Assembly (NCBI GenBank): GCA_947623455.1
Contig: OX392541.1
Span: forward strand, 10,916,719 to 10,980,718
Direction of reading: 5' to 3'
DNA length: 64,000 bases
DNA from: Mimachlamys varia
Taxonomy: Eukaryota; Mollusca; Bivalvia; Pectinida; Pectinidae
Shown: one piece after another, positions 36,423 through 49,634 of the stretch
How positions within the stretch are numbered: the stretch's first letter is position 1
Layout of the letters: each line of letters starts with the position of its first letter
The notes under the pieces: model-generated
What the model saw: only the letters and a program-made list of their open reading frames with translations
Told to the model about the DNA's origin: nothing
Database searches by the model: none
Made by a program: the position numbers and the translations under genes

Positions 36423-37450
36423 ATAGTAAGAGATATATAGGGCCATATAACATCAAAGACTGACCACGACTTTGTAAACAAAAGATGACCCATCACTTCA
36501 CTACACCACAGGACAGTGCGTGTGACTATAAATTTTGTTTGTGTTGTAAACATTACCAGACGCTTATCCAGAACTTTTTTCAAGTTGGTGTCACCATTTC
36601 AGGTTTCTACTTTGCCACAAATGCTATCTGAAGCATATATGTCATTTTGCAATTAGAGGATCTTACACAAGTGTCGATGTAATATGGAATTTAGTATACG
36701 AGTTCAGTTATTTAATATGTCACGAGGTTTACGGCGACATATCAAATTATTCGGCGAGTTAAAAAAAATCCGTCTTTCATTGACACGAGTGTAAGATTCT
36801 ATTTATCACATGACTTATATTTATGAGAAAATACACCCAAACTCTCAAATTCATTCTCTGTATAAGAAAGGCAACTTTCTACTTTGACGGTAAGATTTTC
36901 AGTACTGAGACAATCATATGACGTCATTTGTTTATGGCGTCACAATAGTGATATTACACGTGTGTAGTACCATTTTCATGACATGGCCGTATCACATGAC
37001 TGAACGGGTCAGTTATGTGATAATAGACATTTATATGGTTAGAGGATTTGTTGTAGCTTTTTTGGACCTAAACCAATGTTTTCAGAGTAAAGTTTACAAT
37101 TTGGAGGATGAAGATCATTTTTCGATAATATAAACCCAAAAGCGTAAAATTTCCACTTAAAACTTTAGTTTGCGTCCAAAAACATCTATAAGAACTATTT
37201 AGGGCCTTGTGGTATATACTGAGTTTTGCATTTATTTTCGATATTCTCTTTCTTAAACTAATTTTTTATCTTGTAAATTTCAATTTCATTTTGGCAATTA
37301 ATCTTTTTCATTTTTTCAAGGAGAACTACTATCCTTGTGTGTTTTCAAATGAATTCGTGCTATTGAATAATCTTAATCTATGTTCCTAGTTGTAAAAGTG
37401 TAAAACAGCCAATCTTAAAGTGATATATAGTTACGTACTGATACTATTAG

Positions 37451-37479
37451 CACGGACTTAGATAGCATCTAAGTCCGTG
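37451..37479. mobile_element. 29-bp palindromic insertion, U4
   Basis: Unchanged copy with CTATTAG on both sides. Confidence 0.78.
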
Positions 37480-38407
37480 CTATTAGATAGTCAATGTACT
37501 TTTCAAAATATTTCTTACTTGTAGGCCTATTGGCTGACTTTGGTTTCTGTTGGGTATTTGAAAGCTAATTTCGTTTGTCAAATTCTCAAAGAATCTCGAA
37601 GTCGGATTTTCTAGATCGACACGCTACAAATCACAGGCGTTAGAATATGGTTGAGGACTCACAACACAACTAAATGAGCCAATGACGGCGTGTTTCATAC
37701 GTTTGTAGTCCCTACTGAAAATGTGTTCCGGCTAAGTACAGTGATTCTGAGTAATTTAAATAGGTAATTGTTGACCTTTTCTGCATTGAATGAAATCTGT
37801 AGCTATTTAACTTTACAAAAATATATACTTTTGGTAGATTTTGATATGTGATGGCGGATTGATATGGGGTCAAAAGTCAGAGGGTGTTGCCGTCCCATTT
37901 CACTGGTTTGACATGTAAATAAACCCTTTATTACATTTTTGCCTGTGAAATATAGAAAATTATCAAACTGATAAAACTTATATTTTCACTGCACTGATGA
38001 GCAGTGAAAATATAAGATTTTGCCGTGAAAATATAAGATTTTGCCGTGAAAATATAAGGTTTTTTCAGTGTAACGTGAAAAAGTGACCCTGCATCAAAAA
38101 AATACCCAGGGTCATTGTTCTACGTGGCAAAAGTTACCCGGGGCCGTTATTTCACAGTAGAAATCTTACATGGCCATCTGTAGAAAAATGACCCCACTCG
38201 ATATTTCTGTTATTCGTCCCGTGAAAAGTGACCCACCGTAGATTTCAACGGTAGGTAGTTTTCAAACCGGGTCATTTTTTCATGATACACTGGAACTTTT
38301 GTATGAGTTATTTCCCCTTGATCGAATCGAACTTGGCAATGTAAGCTCGGCATTGGTGTCGTCTGCTAGAACCTGTCTAAATATTGGGGAAAGATGATGT
38401 TGAAGAA

Positions 38408-38563
38408 ATGACAACAGCAGTAGATATTGATGAGATACTGCTTCAGGATTTAATAAGTAATGAATTGAAAGATGAGAATGGTTCAACTTTTCCGATCAAC
38501 TTCTGTGTACCCGATCGCACGATCGGTTGTGATTTCACCGGATTAGACCATGTCCAGGCCTAG
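38408..38563 (+). CDS. Conserved 51-codon open frame, U4
   Basis: Same frame with Lys21, as in U3. Confidence 0.25.
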   Translation: MTTAVDIDEILLQDLISNELKDENGSTFPINFCVPDRTIGCDFTGLDHVQA

Positions 38564-38657
38564 CTACTTTCCAGTAGGCAAGTAAAGAAAACAAAATAAT
38601 AAAAGTATTTTAAGGCCTCTTTGGAAATGATGTGCATGTCATTTTGGCGTATTGAGT

Positions 38658-38701
38658 GTATGGCAGATTTTTTTTAATATTTATAAAAAAATCTGCCATA
38701 C
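38658..38701. repeat. Long hairpin with deleted loop, U4
   Basis: Same deletion as U3. Confidence 0.7.
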
Positions 38702-39069
38702 TCGTGAAATATATTGGATATTAAACGGCAAACCATTGAATATCCTCTATATACAAAATACAAACAGAGTCTAAAGTTTTAAAATATTTTTCAAACCTGA
38801 TGTGGCTGTTTAATTTTTTTGTTTTTGTGTTACATTTTCAGTTCCATCCAATAATGTAACATTATTAAACATTCTACTCTTGTCTGTGATATTATATTCT
38901 CTATATATTACTTTTTTAATACAGTATAGTTTGAATTTATTTTTTGTATGACCAATCTTAAACAATTTTGTGTAAATCACGAGAACAGAAATATTTCTTT
39001 ATAAGTATTTGCTGGAAATACATAGTTTACGAAATGAAGTAAAAATCATGTAATTTGGGAGTTAATGTT

Positions 39070-39102
39070 GGGGCGGGGGGGGGGGGGGGGCGGGGGGGGG
39101 GG
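39070..39102 (+). repeat. G-run beside minisatellite, U4
   Basis: 33 bases with two C interruptions, one base shorter than U3. This accounts for the shift changing from 10,515 to 10,514. Confidence 0.85.
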
Positions 39103-39118
39103 TCTTTTATATTTCACA

Positions 39119-39638
39119 CATTGGAAACTGTGGAGAAATAAGTCTACTGTTATTTTACATGGTGGAAACTGCTGGAAAATAACTATGTTGTAAAAACTGC
39201 CAAGTATGATTTTTTTATGTTAGAAACTGATGAGAAGAAAGTCTACTGTTTATTTACATGGTAGAAACTGCTGAAAAGAAAAATCCCTTTCACATTCCAC
39301 AGAAAAACTTGCTGGGAGCCACAAGGGAATTATTATAGTTCTGCCATTATATAGCATGGTAAAAACTGCTGAGTCTACTGTTATATTATTTGGTATAAAC
39401 TGTGGTTTTATATGGTAAAAACTCTGAGAGAATAAGTCTACTGTGGTTCTATATGGTAAAAATTCTGAGGGAATAAGTCTGCTGCTGTTTTATCTGGTAA
39501 AAACTGCTGAGAAATAAGTCTACTGTATTATATGGTGAAAACTGCTGAGAAATAAGTCTACTGTATTATATGGTAAAAACTGCTGAGAAATAAGTCTACT
39601 GTATTATATGGTAAAAACTGCTGAGAAATAAGTCTGTT
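39119..39638. repeat. 38-bp minisatellite array E (short)
   Basis: Same composition and length as array D. Confidence 0.93.
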
Positions 39639-40438
39639 ATTTCCTAGGTGTAAACTGCCGAGAAATAAAAAGCATTATCAGAAAACACTTCGGTGAATAA
39701 TTTCAATGTTTTGAAAAGCATTATCAAGCTAATGATCATGTATAGTTAGATATATCATTATATTGTTGTGTCGGACTATCCAATAGCTAGTTCTAAATCA
39801 TCATGTGTTAGTTCCAAACTGTACTAGTGGTTATCGACAAATGATTTGGTGTAAACAGCATTTTGTCTATAATTATAGAGATATGTATGTATGTCACATA
39901 ATGTATATATGTATTATATGCCAACCATCTATATTTCTTTACTTAAAGTGAGACGAAAAAATACCTACTCTGACTTTCCCTTGGTTGACCCCAAGCTGAT
40001 CAGCCAAAGGGATTTTTGGCAACATTTTTTCGTATATATATTCATAACTTTGTTTTTATGTTTTATGTATATTCCATGTATGTGATGTTGCATTTTTTTC
40101 GTGTCTTGATAAAGTGGCAGACAATTTATTTGTCTGTATTGTAGCTTTTACTTCAACGATCATATATGTATGTATAGGTTTTATATGTATTTTATATCTT
40201 TATGTATGTTTGTGTTCTGGTCGTGTTCTAGCTATACAAATCTCTGTATGCTGCCAAACAAGATGATTGTACATTTATACAGAGTACATAGCTGATAGTA
40301 AAGGACTATATATGGTATTATTGATCCAATCAACCAGATAATCTATATACATCTATTTACTTCTGGTACCAGTGATAGTGTATTAGAAAGCCTTGATTTT
40401 ATGTTATTTCTGAAAAACATAATTCAATAGTGATTATT

Positions 40439-42070
40439 TTAAGATTTTTGCGCTGAAAGCATTCCACTAACTTTACGATTGTGCTAATTATAGTTTCTGT
40501 ATTAAACTTTCAATAGAAAGTATTGTGAGTGTGCCAATTCATCGTTGTGCTTAAATCTATTTTTAGTTCGCTTAATTTTGCGCTAACATTTTTGTGCACC
40601 AAAATAAGTATATTTGCAGTACTACTTTTTTGTCTTAGCATGTAAACATAAAAAATCATCTTGCTTTGAAGAACATATTTTTTTCTCTGTGAGAAAAGAT
40701 TGATTTTCACTCTGTATTTATATTATTGTATTTTGACCTTATTAGTGTATGTGGGCTTACAAAAAAACAAAAGGGGGGCTTCAAAAAATCATATACAAGA
40801 AAACATTTCAAATGTGAAATCTGGGTGGATGGGGGAGGGGGGAGTCTTTAGTTAAAACACTGAAGATTGTATCAGCAGATCAGTGAAGTAAGGAATTTTT
40901 TTAAAGGTTTTAGTTAGCGCACACATCCTGTTTCCCTGAAAAGTGTGGGGGGGGGCACTTATAAGGTCAAATATGGTATTGTTACATTTCCAAGTTCGTA
41001 TTATCACATCCCCGATATCCGGGGGTTACTCTCACCTTCGCTCTCTACACCCCTGGAATATGTCATGGCAAAACTGCAGGCTCACCTTGTTGATGAGGCA
41101 AGAAAGAAAACTAATTTGACCCCTTTTGATGTACATCAAGGAATCTGGCAGTTACATAACGGTAAAAATTGACAAGCTTTGAAGTCAGTTGTGGCTACTC
41201 CGAATCTTCAAAAGACAGGTATCAGCCTAGCCATTGGTCAGGTTTTCTTCTCCCTAAAACCAGTCAAACTGCTATCTTCGTACCTTCAATTTTGCCATGA
41301 CAGTTTCCAGGGATGTAGAGAGCGTAGGTGAGAAAAACCCCAGGATATCGAAGATGGTATTGTCATGAAATGATCAGTAGCCTAAGTCTCATCAGTATTG
41401 TAGCCTAGTACAACACAATCATTGTTCTTACAGTTCAAGTTTATGCATCTGTATATACATATAAGTTATGGAATTTATGTAAATGTTCCAAAATATCAGT
41501 AATTGTACTAGAACTATGCACATATGTTAACCCTCCCTCACTAGGAAGGAGACTCCCTCATTTTGACAAAAAAATTACCAATATTCCTTGAAACTCTCTC
41601 ATTCAAGTCTAAACTCACACAAACATTTTACATCCTGTGGTCAAATGATCTCTTAGTTACTGAAGGGCGTGTATATTGATCATAACAGGGGTGTCTGAAT
41701 CAAATTAATGTTGACTTATTTTGTTGCATAAAAAATTGAAAGATGATAAATTGGGAAATTTCATACACTTTCTATCTCAGTGGAAATGTTGAATGAGGGA
41801 GGCCTCCCTCATTGGAGGTTTCAGAGGTTGACTGTGAATATCTTTCACGAGATGAGTATGTTTGACCTAGTTTCAATATTCACATATTTAGAATACGCCC
41901 ACATATATTTGTTGCCGTTTCTGGTGACTTTTTTTTTTATCTTCCTCCATTTCAAAATGAACCACTGTAGTTTGAAGTTATAATCTTTTAAAACTAAACC
42001 ATTAAATGGTTTAGCTGTCTTTTAGTGTGTTATAAGCACAAAAATTATCTATAAAGTTCAATGTTATTCT
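40439..42070. other. Alternative AT-rich segment of U5 without a gene
   Basis: Near-exact copy of the U4 segment. Confidence 0.7.
41009..41356. mobile_element. Inverted-repeat element with about 70-bp arms (U5)
   Basis: Copy of the U4 element at the 10,514 shift. Confidence 0.6.
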
Positions 42071-42074
42071 TTAA

Positions 42075-42444
42075 AGGCCCAATATACGGCAAAACTTGAA
42101 GCGAAAATCAAGCCTAATAACTTGTTGTATTTATAGATTTAGTTAAGATATCAGCAATTTTCAAGATGAATTCTTACGCTGTTACCGGTACAGAAGCAGT
42201 TGACACTCGGTATTTGTAAGCATGCGTCCATTTTTAACTGTCTTCTAACCTCGGTTTGTTGTTGAAGTTGTCCCCACCTGAATTATTTTGAATTCTTTGG
42301 ATTTTTCTGTCAAGAATTTCTCGTTAGTTACTGCTCAGGTTTACTTCGTTTTAGGCTTATTATTGCATGGTTATCAACGGGATATTTTTTTTCAAAATTT
42401 TCCAGAATTACGAAAAATTTCCGGAAGTTAAGTATATTGGGCCT
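42075..42444. mobile_element. TTAA-type element, complete (U5)
   Basis: Same element and TTAA flanks as in U4, shifted by exactly 10,514. Confidence 0.75.
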
Positions 42445-43881
42445 TTAATATGTGTATAGTCAACTGTACACATAGTATTTGGTACTGTACTGTCACTTTA
42501 CTGGTTTACAATTGACTTGTAAGCTTCCAGTTGTCAAAAACAGACACTTTTAGTGCTTTTACTCGCCAAAAATTCCTCTGTGTCTTAAATCTAGACAGTT
42601 GAACTTAGATATTAATGCTATTAGCTAAAACATCTTGGTAATTACTGAACGTAAATGATTCAGTTGTACAAGTCAATTACCATTTACCATTTAGTCATAC
42701 ACAGATTTTAAATGAAAAAATATTATATTTAGTAATTTATCATCTTGTATATATGGTAGTGTATCTTATTTCACTATGTACACCTGTAGCAATATGTATA
42801 TGGCATTAGATATCCCAGGTATGTAATGATTTATAGGTCACCTTGACCCTTTTTTCGGAATGATCTGATATTATATAGCCTCTAAGTCACTAGTCACTTA
42901 ACACTTTTTCACAATCGCTTGGAGCACGCAACTTTTTATCATCCATTTCTCTTTCATTATCTCATTCACCCCTGAAGACACATGTGGACTCTTCCAATTC
43001 AAAAGTTCGATTAGTTCATTTTGAAATTTCAGGGGTGAACACAGTAGAAGCACAACAAATAACGGAGATTTTAAATGAGTTTTTCATTGTGTTATTTTTC
43101 ATTTATCTTAAAATCATGTAAAACGGGTGTTGTCAACAATGTTATTTTGATGAATTATATCATAGTAAGGGAGTTAACTCTCACAAATTTCACGTGTATT
43201 ACGGCTAGGTAGCACCACAATATAGATCATTTCCCTGTCCTGTTGGATCATTTCTGTGGTTGCTATGGAAACTGTTTAAAACAAGGACAATTACTATTTA
43301 CAATAGAGGCCAAAAATATTTATTGGAGTTTATCATCACAAAAATGTAAAATAAAAATATTTTTGCACATTTGAATATCAAATGCAACTGTTTATCTGCA
43401 TATGGAAAAAAATTAAGAAATATTAATAAAGCATTAATCTTGATTCTTCCTATTTTTACAAGTGAAGATTACTTTATAAAATCATGTCCAATGGCAAAGT
43501 TTATTTTTGGGATATTATCTGGTTTTATTTCCACCAAAGTTGTGAAATATACCCTCATCAAATTGTTTATTTATATATTAAGTCATATATAAATACATAC
43601 ATATGTATTTGAAAATTTTCTTTTAGTATATTTATGAAGAAGCATTGTATTGAATTTGCTAAGAGTTGTATTGAATTTTTTTTTTTTTTGTGAACATGTG
43701 ACTGATCATCATGATCATGTGACCATTCTAGCAGATTGAATAGGTCATGTGACTTGTACAGTCACCTATATGGTTGTGAGACTCGTCCCTATTTGGATAA
43801 GTTGACTTAAACAGCGTTGTTATTTATAAATAAATGTGAAATATGAAATCAGACTTTTGTGTATTTTTTTTGTGACAGGCC

Positions 43882-43915
43882 CAGGGACGTATATGTGAGC
43901 ACATATACGTCCCTG
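43882..43915. mobile_element. 34-bp palindromic insertion, U5
   Basis: Unchanged copy of the U1 insertion. Confidence 0.85.
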
Positions 43916-44178
43916 GACAGGCCTAAGATGAGCTATAACCATTGTGAGTTATATAATCTTGTCCGGCATTCTGATAATCAATTTTGAATGACAGACATTC
44001 TTAGGCACGAGAAGCCTGTAAGACATGCTTATGAAAAATGTGTCATGTGTAAAAAAAAAAAACAGAGAATACCAAAGCTTCAACAAAACCATAATCTGAA
44101 CTATTAAACAAGAGGCAAAAAAGGAACAAAGGAAAGATTTACATGGAGACTCGAAAAAGCACAAGAAAATAAGACCAG

Positions 44179-44343
44179 GCCCCGGTTTCATCAATGTTCC
44201 TTAACTTAAGGAAATTCCTTAACTTAAAAATCCATAGGAAACTATAATAGAATTTAAGGGGAAAATCCTAAGCTAAGGAACTTTCCTTAAATTCTCTAAT
44301 GCTTTCCTATGGAGAGGTGAAGGAATGTTGATGAAACTGGGGC
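44179..44343. mobile_element. 165-bp MITE, U5
   Basis: CAG on both sides. Closer to U1 than to U4 in its arms, which is another sign that U4 and U5 separate after about 43.1 kb. Confidence 0.82.
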
Positions 44344-44764
44344 CAGGTGTTCCGGAAGAGTAAGCATATTGTTTCATCAACGACACCTGCCATGTAAATC
44401 TTGGTCACATCCAAGTAAGCATCAATCCTCAAAATGAGAACCGAGTCATCATTGTCAATTATGCTACAAAGGAAATGTGTGAATCTGAAAGCTTTGATCA
44501 AGTCTCATACAAACATGGAATATCAAATTCTTCATGCTTTAGATGTACCAGTTAGTATATTGGCCTCCCAATACATTTACATACCATATTGGCCATAATT
44601 AGTGCCCCTCCCCCGGGAGGAGTATTGGAATGATATAAGCGCCCCTTCTAATCATGACACAACTGAATGATTCTATATTACAGTACAGCAAACTTCACTG
44701 GGCATGTTTACAAGGGGAAAAAACAACAGGTATTGAGGAAAAATATGCTTGAATATTTTAATAC

Positions 44765-45951
44765 TTTGACCCCTGTGACCTTGACGGAAGGTCAAGGTCA
44801 TTCATTTGAACAAACTTGGAAGCCCTTCATCCCAACATACAACATGCAAAATTTCAGTACCCTAGCCCCTTCCATTATTGAAAACAAATTACTTGAAGAT
44901 TGTATGCACATTTGACCCCTATGACCATGAAAGTGAGTCAAGGTCGTTAATTTGAACAACTTTGTAGCCTTTCATCCTTGCATGCTTCAGTCCAAATATC
45001 GATGTTCTTGGTCTTTTGGTTATTTAAAAGAAAGTGCTTGAACATTTCAACACTTTTGACTCCTGTGACCTTGAAAATAGGTCAAAGTAATTTGAACAAA
45101 CTTTGTAGCCCTTAATCGCAGCCTACTACTGACCTGATATCGGTAACCTGAGCCTTTCTGTTATTGATAACAAGTTGCTTGGAGATTTCAATACGTTTGA
45201 CCCCTGTGACCTTCAAGGCATGTCAACATCATTTATTTAAACAGACTTGGTAGCCCTTCATCCTAGCATGCTACATACCAAATATCAGTACCCTGGGCCT
45301 TTTGGTTATTGAGAAGAAGTTGGTTGAAAATTTTATGCACATTTGACCCTTGTAACGTTTGAACAAACTTTGTAGCTTTTCATCACAGCATGCTATTTGC
45401 CCATTTTCGGTTCCCTTGGCCTTTTTAGCCTAACAATTCTTGTGATCGCTATTTCGTGAGAAGCACTTGATGGATCTTTCTCAAACTTTATATACATGTT
45501 CCCCTTGGTCCGTAGTTGTGCATTGTCAAGTTTTTGAGCTGCTCCGAAAAATAACATGGCCGACAGACGGCCTTCATGGATTTTGACAGTAATAGTTTGT
45601 GCTCGTTATTTCATTAGAAGTACTGGGTGGACCTTTCTCAAATTTCATATGCAGGTTCCCCTGGGTCCCTAGTTGTGCATTGTCCCTTTTTTAGCTGATC
45701 CGAAAACAACCTGTCAGACAGGCGGCCATCTTGGATTTTGACAGTAGTTATAGCACGGACTTAGATAGCAATATAATTCCGTGGTTATAGATAGAGATTT
45801 TTCAGAGATATGTCAGTTACAGATGAACCCGGACTATTTGGTTATTGCGATGAAGTTGATTAAAATAAAAAGTTGATGCCAGACGGAAGATGGACAAGCG
45901 CTACAACCCGCTTATAAGCTTACTTGGCCCTTCGGGCGAGGTGAGCTAAAA
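44765..45951. repeat. Degenerate 150-bp repeats, U5
   Basis: As in U4. Confidence 0.75.
45754..45783. mobile_element. 30-bp short inverted-repeat insertion, U5
   Basis: Same element with GTTATAG on both sides. Confidence 0.65.
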
Positions 45952-46108
45952 AAGTGAAACAAATCTGTTAATTGATAACTTAATTATGGATGTTTGAGGT
46001 GGTTTAAGTGGTAACTTGTTCGAATTATGAAAGTGCTGTAAAGATCATTTTTACTCTTTTAAATCAGATACATATTTGAATGTAGCATCTGTCTGAGCTA
46101 TTTTTGTC

Positions 46109-46436
46109 CACAGGGACCTGAGAATTTGTGACAGCTAGTTTTGAACCGAAACTAGGATGTTTAGAGTAATTTTACACTTTTCGGGGGTTTAGTTGCTTGA
46201 GTTTCCGTCAGTATATATATAAAAAATGTTTATATATGGAGCCGCGGCCCATTACATTACTGTAAAGGGAGGCTCATTTCACACATATATATTTATCATT
46301 TACTGACAGAAATTCAAGCAACTGTGGTTCAATTTTCGATAAAAATGCCCCTCGTCAATGGTCATAAAGACATTTTATCGACAATCTAATTAGTTTAGGT
46401 TCAAAAGAAGCTGTAACAAATTCTCAGGTCCCTGTG
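46109..46436. mobile_element. hAT-like MITE M1, first copy, U5
   Basis: Complete ends. A small deletion joins the element to the nested insertion at gggtttagttgcttg. Confidence 0.78.
46191..46326. mobile_element. Nested 139-bp MITE, U5 (left end lost)
   Basis: About eleven bases covering the left target copy and the first bases of the element are deleted between two agtt motifs. Confidence 0.8.
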
Positions 46437-46672
46437 TTTTGGTCCATATGGTAACCAATTCATTAATCATTGATACAAACACGTGTTCCTGTATATAGCC
46501 GTCCATCAAACGATTGATAATATATTGTTTCAAATATCTGAAATATTCAATAAAAGGCCTCCCTCCTCTCGCAGACTGCTGATAAGCCCCTCCAATGTTA
46601 TAAATGGAGTTATTTAATAGTCGGCTGATGTAGTAAATCAGTCTGTTTGTGCCCCTCTCCGGTTATAGTAAG

Positions 46673-46924
46673 CACAGGGACCTGAGAATTTGTTACAGTT
46701 AGTTTTTGACCTAAAGTAAGGTATTTAGAGTAATTTTACACATGTGGACGGTTTAGATCAATTTTCAATTAAAATGCCCCCTCAGTGGTCATAAAAGCTA
46801 TTATGACCACTGAGGGGGCATATTTTTATCGAAAATTGATCTAAACTCCCCACATGTGTAAAATTACTCTAAATACCCTATTATAGGTCCAAAACTAGTT
46901 GTAACAAATTCTCGGGTCCCTGTG
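46673..46924. mobile_element. hAT-like MITE M1, second copy, U5
   Basis: Complete. The right target copy is altered to atagtaattaag by four extra bases. Confidence 0.82.
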
Positions 46925-47959
46925 ATAGTAATTAAGAGATATATAGGGCCATATAACATCAAGGACTGACCACGACTTTGTAAACAAAAGATGACCCATC
47001 ACTTCACACCACCACAGGACAGTGCGTGTGACTATAAATTTTGTTTGTGTTGTAAACAGTACCAGACGCTTATCCAGAACTTTTTTTCAAGTTGGTGTCA
47101 CCATTTCAGGTTTCTACTTTGCCACAAATGGTATCTGAAGCATATATGTCATTTTGCAATTAGAGGATCTTACACAAGTGTCGATGTAATATGGAATTTA
47201 GTATACGAGTTCAGTTATTTAATATGTCACGAGGTTTACGGCGACATATCAAATTATTCGGCGAGTTAAAAAAAAAATCCGTCTTTCATTGACACGAGTG
47301 TAAGATTCTATTTATCACATGACTTACATTTATGAGAAAATACACCAAAACTCTCAAATTCATTCTCTGTATAAGAAAGGCAACTTTCTACTTCGACGGT
47401 AAGATTTTCAGTACTGAGACAATCATATGACGTCATTTGTTTATGGCGTCACAATAGTGATATTACACGTGTGTAGTACCATTTTCATGACAAGGCCGTA
47501 TGACATGACTGAACGGGTCAGTTATGTGATAATAGACATTTATATGGTTAGAGGATTTGTTGTAGCTTTTTTGGACCTAAACCAATGTTTTCAGAGTAAA
47601 GTTTACAATTTGGAGGATGAAGATCATTTTTCGATAATATAAACCCAAAAGCGTAAAATTTCCACTTAAAACTTTAGTTTGCGTCCAAAAACATCTATAA
47701 GAACTATTTAGGGCCTTGTGGTATATACTGAGTTTTGCATTTATTTTCGATATTCTCTTTCTTAAACTAATTTTTTATCTTGTAAATTTCAATTTCATTT
47801 TGGCAATTAATCTATTTCATTTTTTCAAGGAGAACTACTATCCTTGTGTGTTTTCAAATGAATTCGTGCTATTGAATAATCTTAATCTATGTTCCTAGTT
47901 GTAAAAGTGTAAAACAGCCAATCTTAAAGTGATATATAGTTACGTACTGATACTATTAG

Positions 47960-47988
47960 CACGGACTTAGATAGCATCTAAGTCCGTG
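47960..47988. mobile_element. 29-bp palindromic insertion, U5
   Basis: Unchanged copy with CTATTAG on both sides. Confidence 0.78.
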
Positions 47989-48911
47989 CTATTAGATAGT
48001 CAATGTACTTTTGAAAATATTTCTTACTTGTAGGCCTATTGGCTGACTTTGGTTTCTGTTGGGTATTTGAAAGCTAATTTCGTTTGTCAAATTCCAAAGA
48101 ATCTCGAAGTCGGATTTTCTAGATCGACACGCTACAAATCACAGGCGTTAGAATATGGTTGAGGACTCACACAACTAAATGAGCCAATGACGGCGTGTTT
48201 CATACGTTTGTAGTCCCTACTGAAAATGTGTTCCGGCTAAGTACAGTGATTCTGAGTAATTTAAATAGGTAATTGTTGACCTTTTCTGCATTGAATGAAA
48301 TCTGTAGCTATTTAACTTTACAAAAATATATACTTTTGGTAGATTTTGATATGTGATGGCGGATTGATATGGGGTCAAAAGTCAGAGGGTGTTGCCGTCC
48401 CATTTCACTGGTTTGACATGTAAATAAACCCTTTATTACATTTTTGCCTGTGAAATATAGAAAATTATCAAACTGATAAAACTTATATTTTCACTGCACT
48501 GATGAGCAGTGAAAATATAAGATTTTGCCGTGAAAATATAAGATTTTGCCGTGAAAATATAAGGTTTTTTCAGTGTAACGTGAAAAAGTGACCCTGCTCA
48601 AAAAAATACCCAGGGTCATTGTTCTACGTGGCAAAAGTTACCCGGGGCCGTTATTTCACAGTAGAAATCTTACATGGCCATCTGTAGAAAAATGACCCCA
48701 CTCGATATTTCTGTTATTCGTCCCGTGAATAGTGACCCACCGTAGATTTCAACGGTAGGTAGTTTTCAAACCGGGTCATTTTTTCATGATACACTGGAAC
48801 TTTTGTATGAGTTATTTCCCCTTGATCGAATCGAACTTGGCAATGTAGGCTCGGCATTGGTGTCGTCTGCTAGAACCTGTCTAAATATTGGGGAAAGATG
48901 ATGTTGAAGAA

Positions 48912-49067
48912 ATGACAACAGCAGTAGATATTGATGAGATACTGCTTCAGGATTTAATAAGTAATGAATTGGAAGATGAGAATGGTTCAACTTTTCCGAT
49001 CAACTTCTGTGTACCCGATCGCACGATCGGTTGTGATTTCACCGGATTAGACCATGTCCAGGCCTAG
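48912..49067 (+). CDS. Conserved 51-codon open frame, U5
   Basis: Same frame with Glu21. U6 ends before this region. Confidence 0.25.
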   Translation: MTTAVDIDEILLQDLISNELEDENGSTFPINFCVPDRTIGCDFTGLDHVQA

Positions 49068-49161
49068 CTACTTTCCAGTAGGCAAGTAAAGAAAACAAAA
49101 TAATAAAAGTATTTTAAGGCCTCTTTGGAAATGATGTGCATGTCATTTTGGCGTATTGAGT

Positions 49162-49233
49162 GTATGGCAGATTTTTTAAAATATTTTCACTCGTGCTACG
49201 CACTCGTGAAAATATAAAAAAAATCTGCCATAC
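49162..49233. repeat. Long hairpin, U5
   Basis: Full-length form, as in U1 and U2. Confidence 0.7.
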
Positions 49234-49601
49234 TCGTGAAATATATTGGATATTAAACGGCAAACCATTGAATATCCTCTATATACAAAATACAAACAGA
49301 GTCTAAAGTTTTAAAATATTTTTCAAACCTGATGTGGCTGTTTAATTTTTTGTTTTTGTGTTACATTTTCAGTTCCATCCAATAATGTAACATTATTAAA
49401 CATTCTACTCTTGTCTGTGATATTATATTCTCTATATATTACTGTTTTAATACAGTATAGTTTGAATTTATTTTTTGTGTGACCAATCTTAAACAATTTT
49501 GTGTAAATCACGAGAACAGAAATATTTCTTTATAAGTATTTGCTGGAATTACATAGTTTACGAAATGAAGTAAAAATCATGTAATTTGGGAGTTAATGTT
49601 T

Positions 49602-49621
49602 GGGGGGGGGGCGTGGGGGGG
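49602..49621 (+). repeat. G-run beside minisatellite, U5
   Basis: Ten G, CGT, then seven G: a shorter version of the U2 tract. Confidence 0.85.
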
Positions 49622-49634
49622 TCTTTTATATTTC

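Larger units (their letters stand above)
29117..39630. repeat. Tandem array unit U4 (10.5 kb)
   Basis: Carries a shortened 5-prime segment (cccttggttgaccccaagctgatcagcc replaces a longer version in U1-U3) and a 2-kb alternative segment at about 29,925-31,930. Its first 3.5 kb matches the start of U5 at a shift of 10,514. The last 2.7 kb matches the end of U3 at a shift of 10,515 to 10,514. No gene is supported. Confidence 0.9.
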
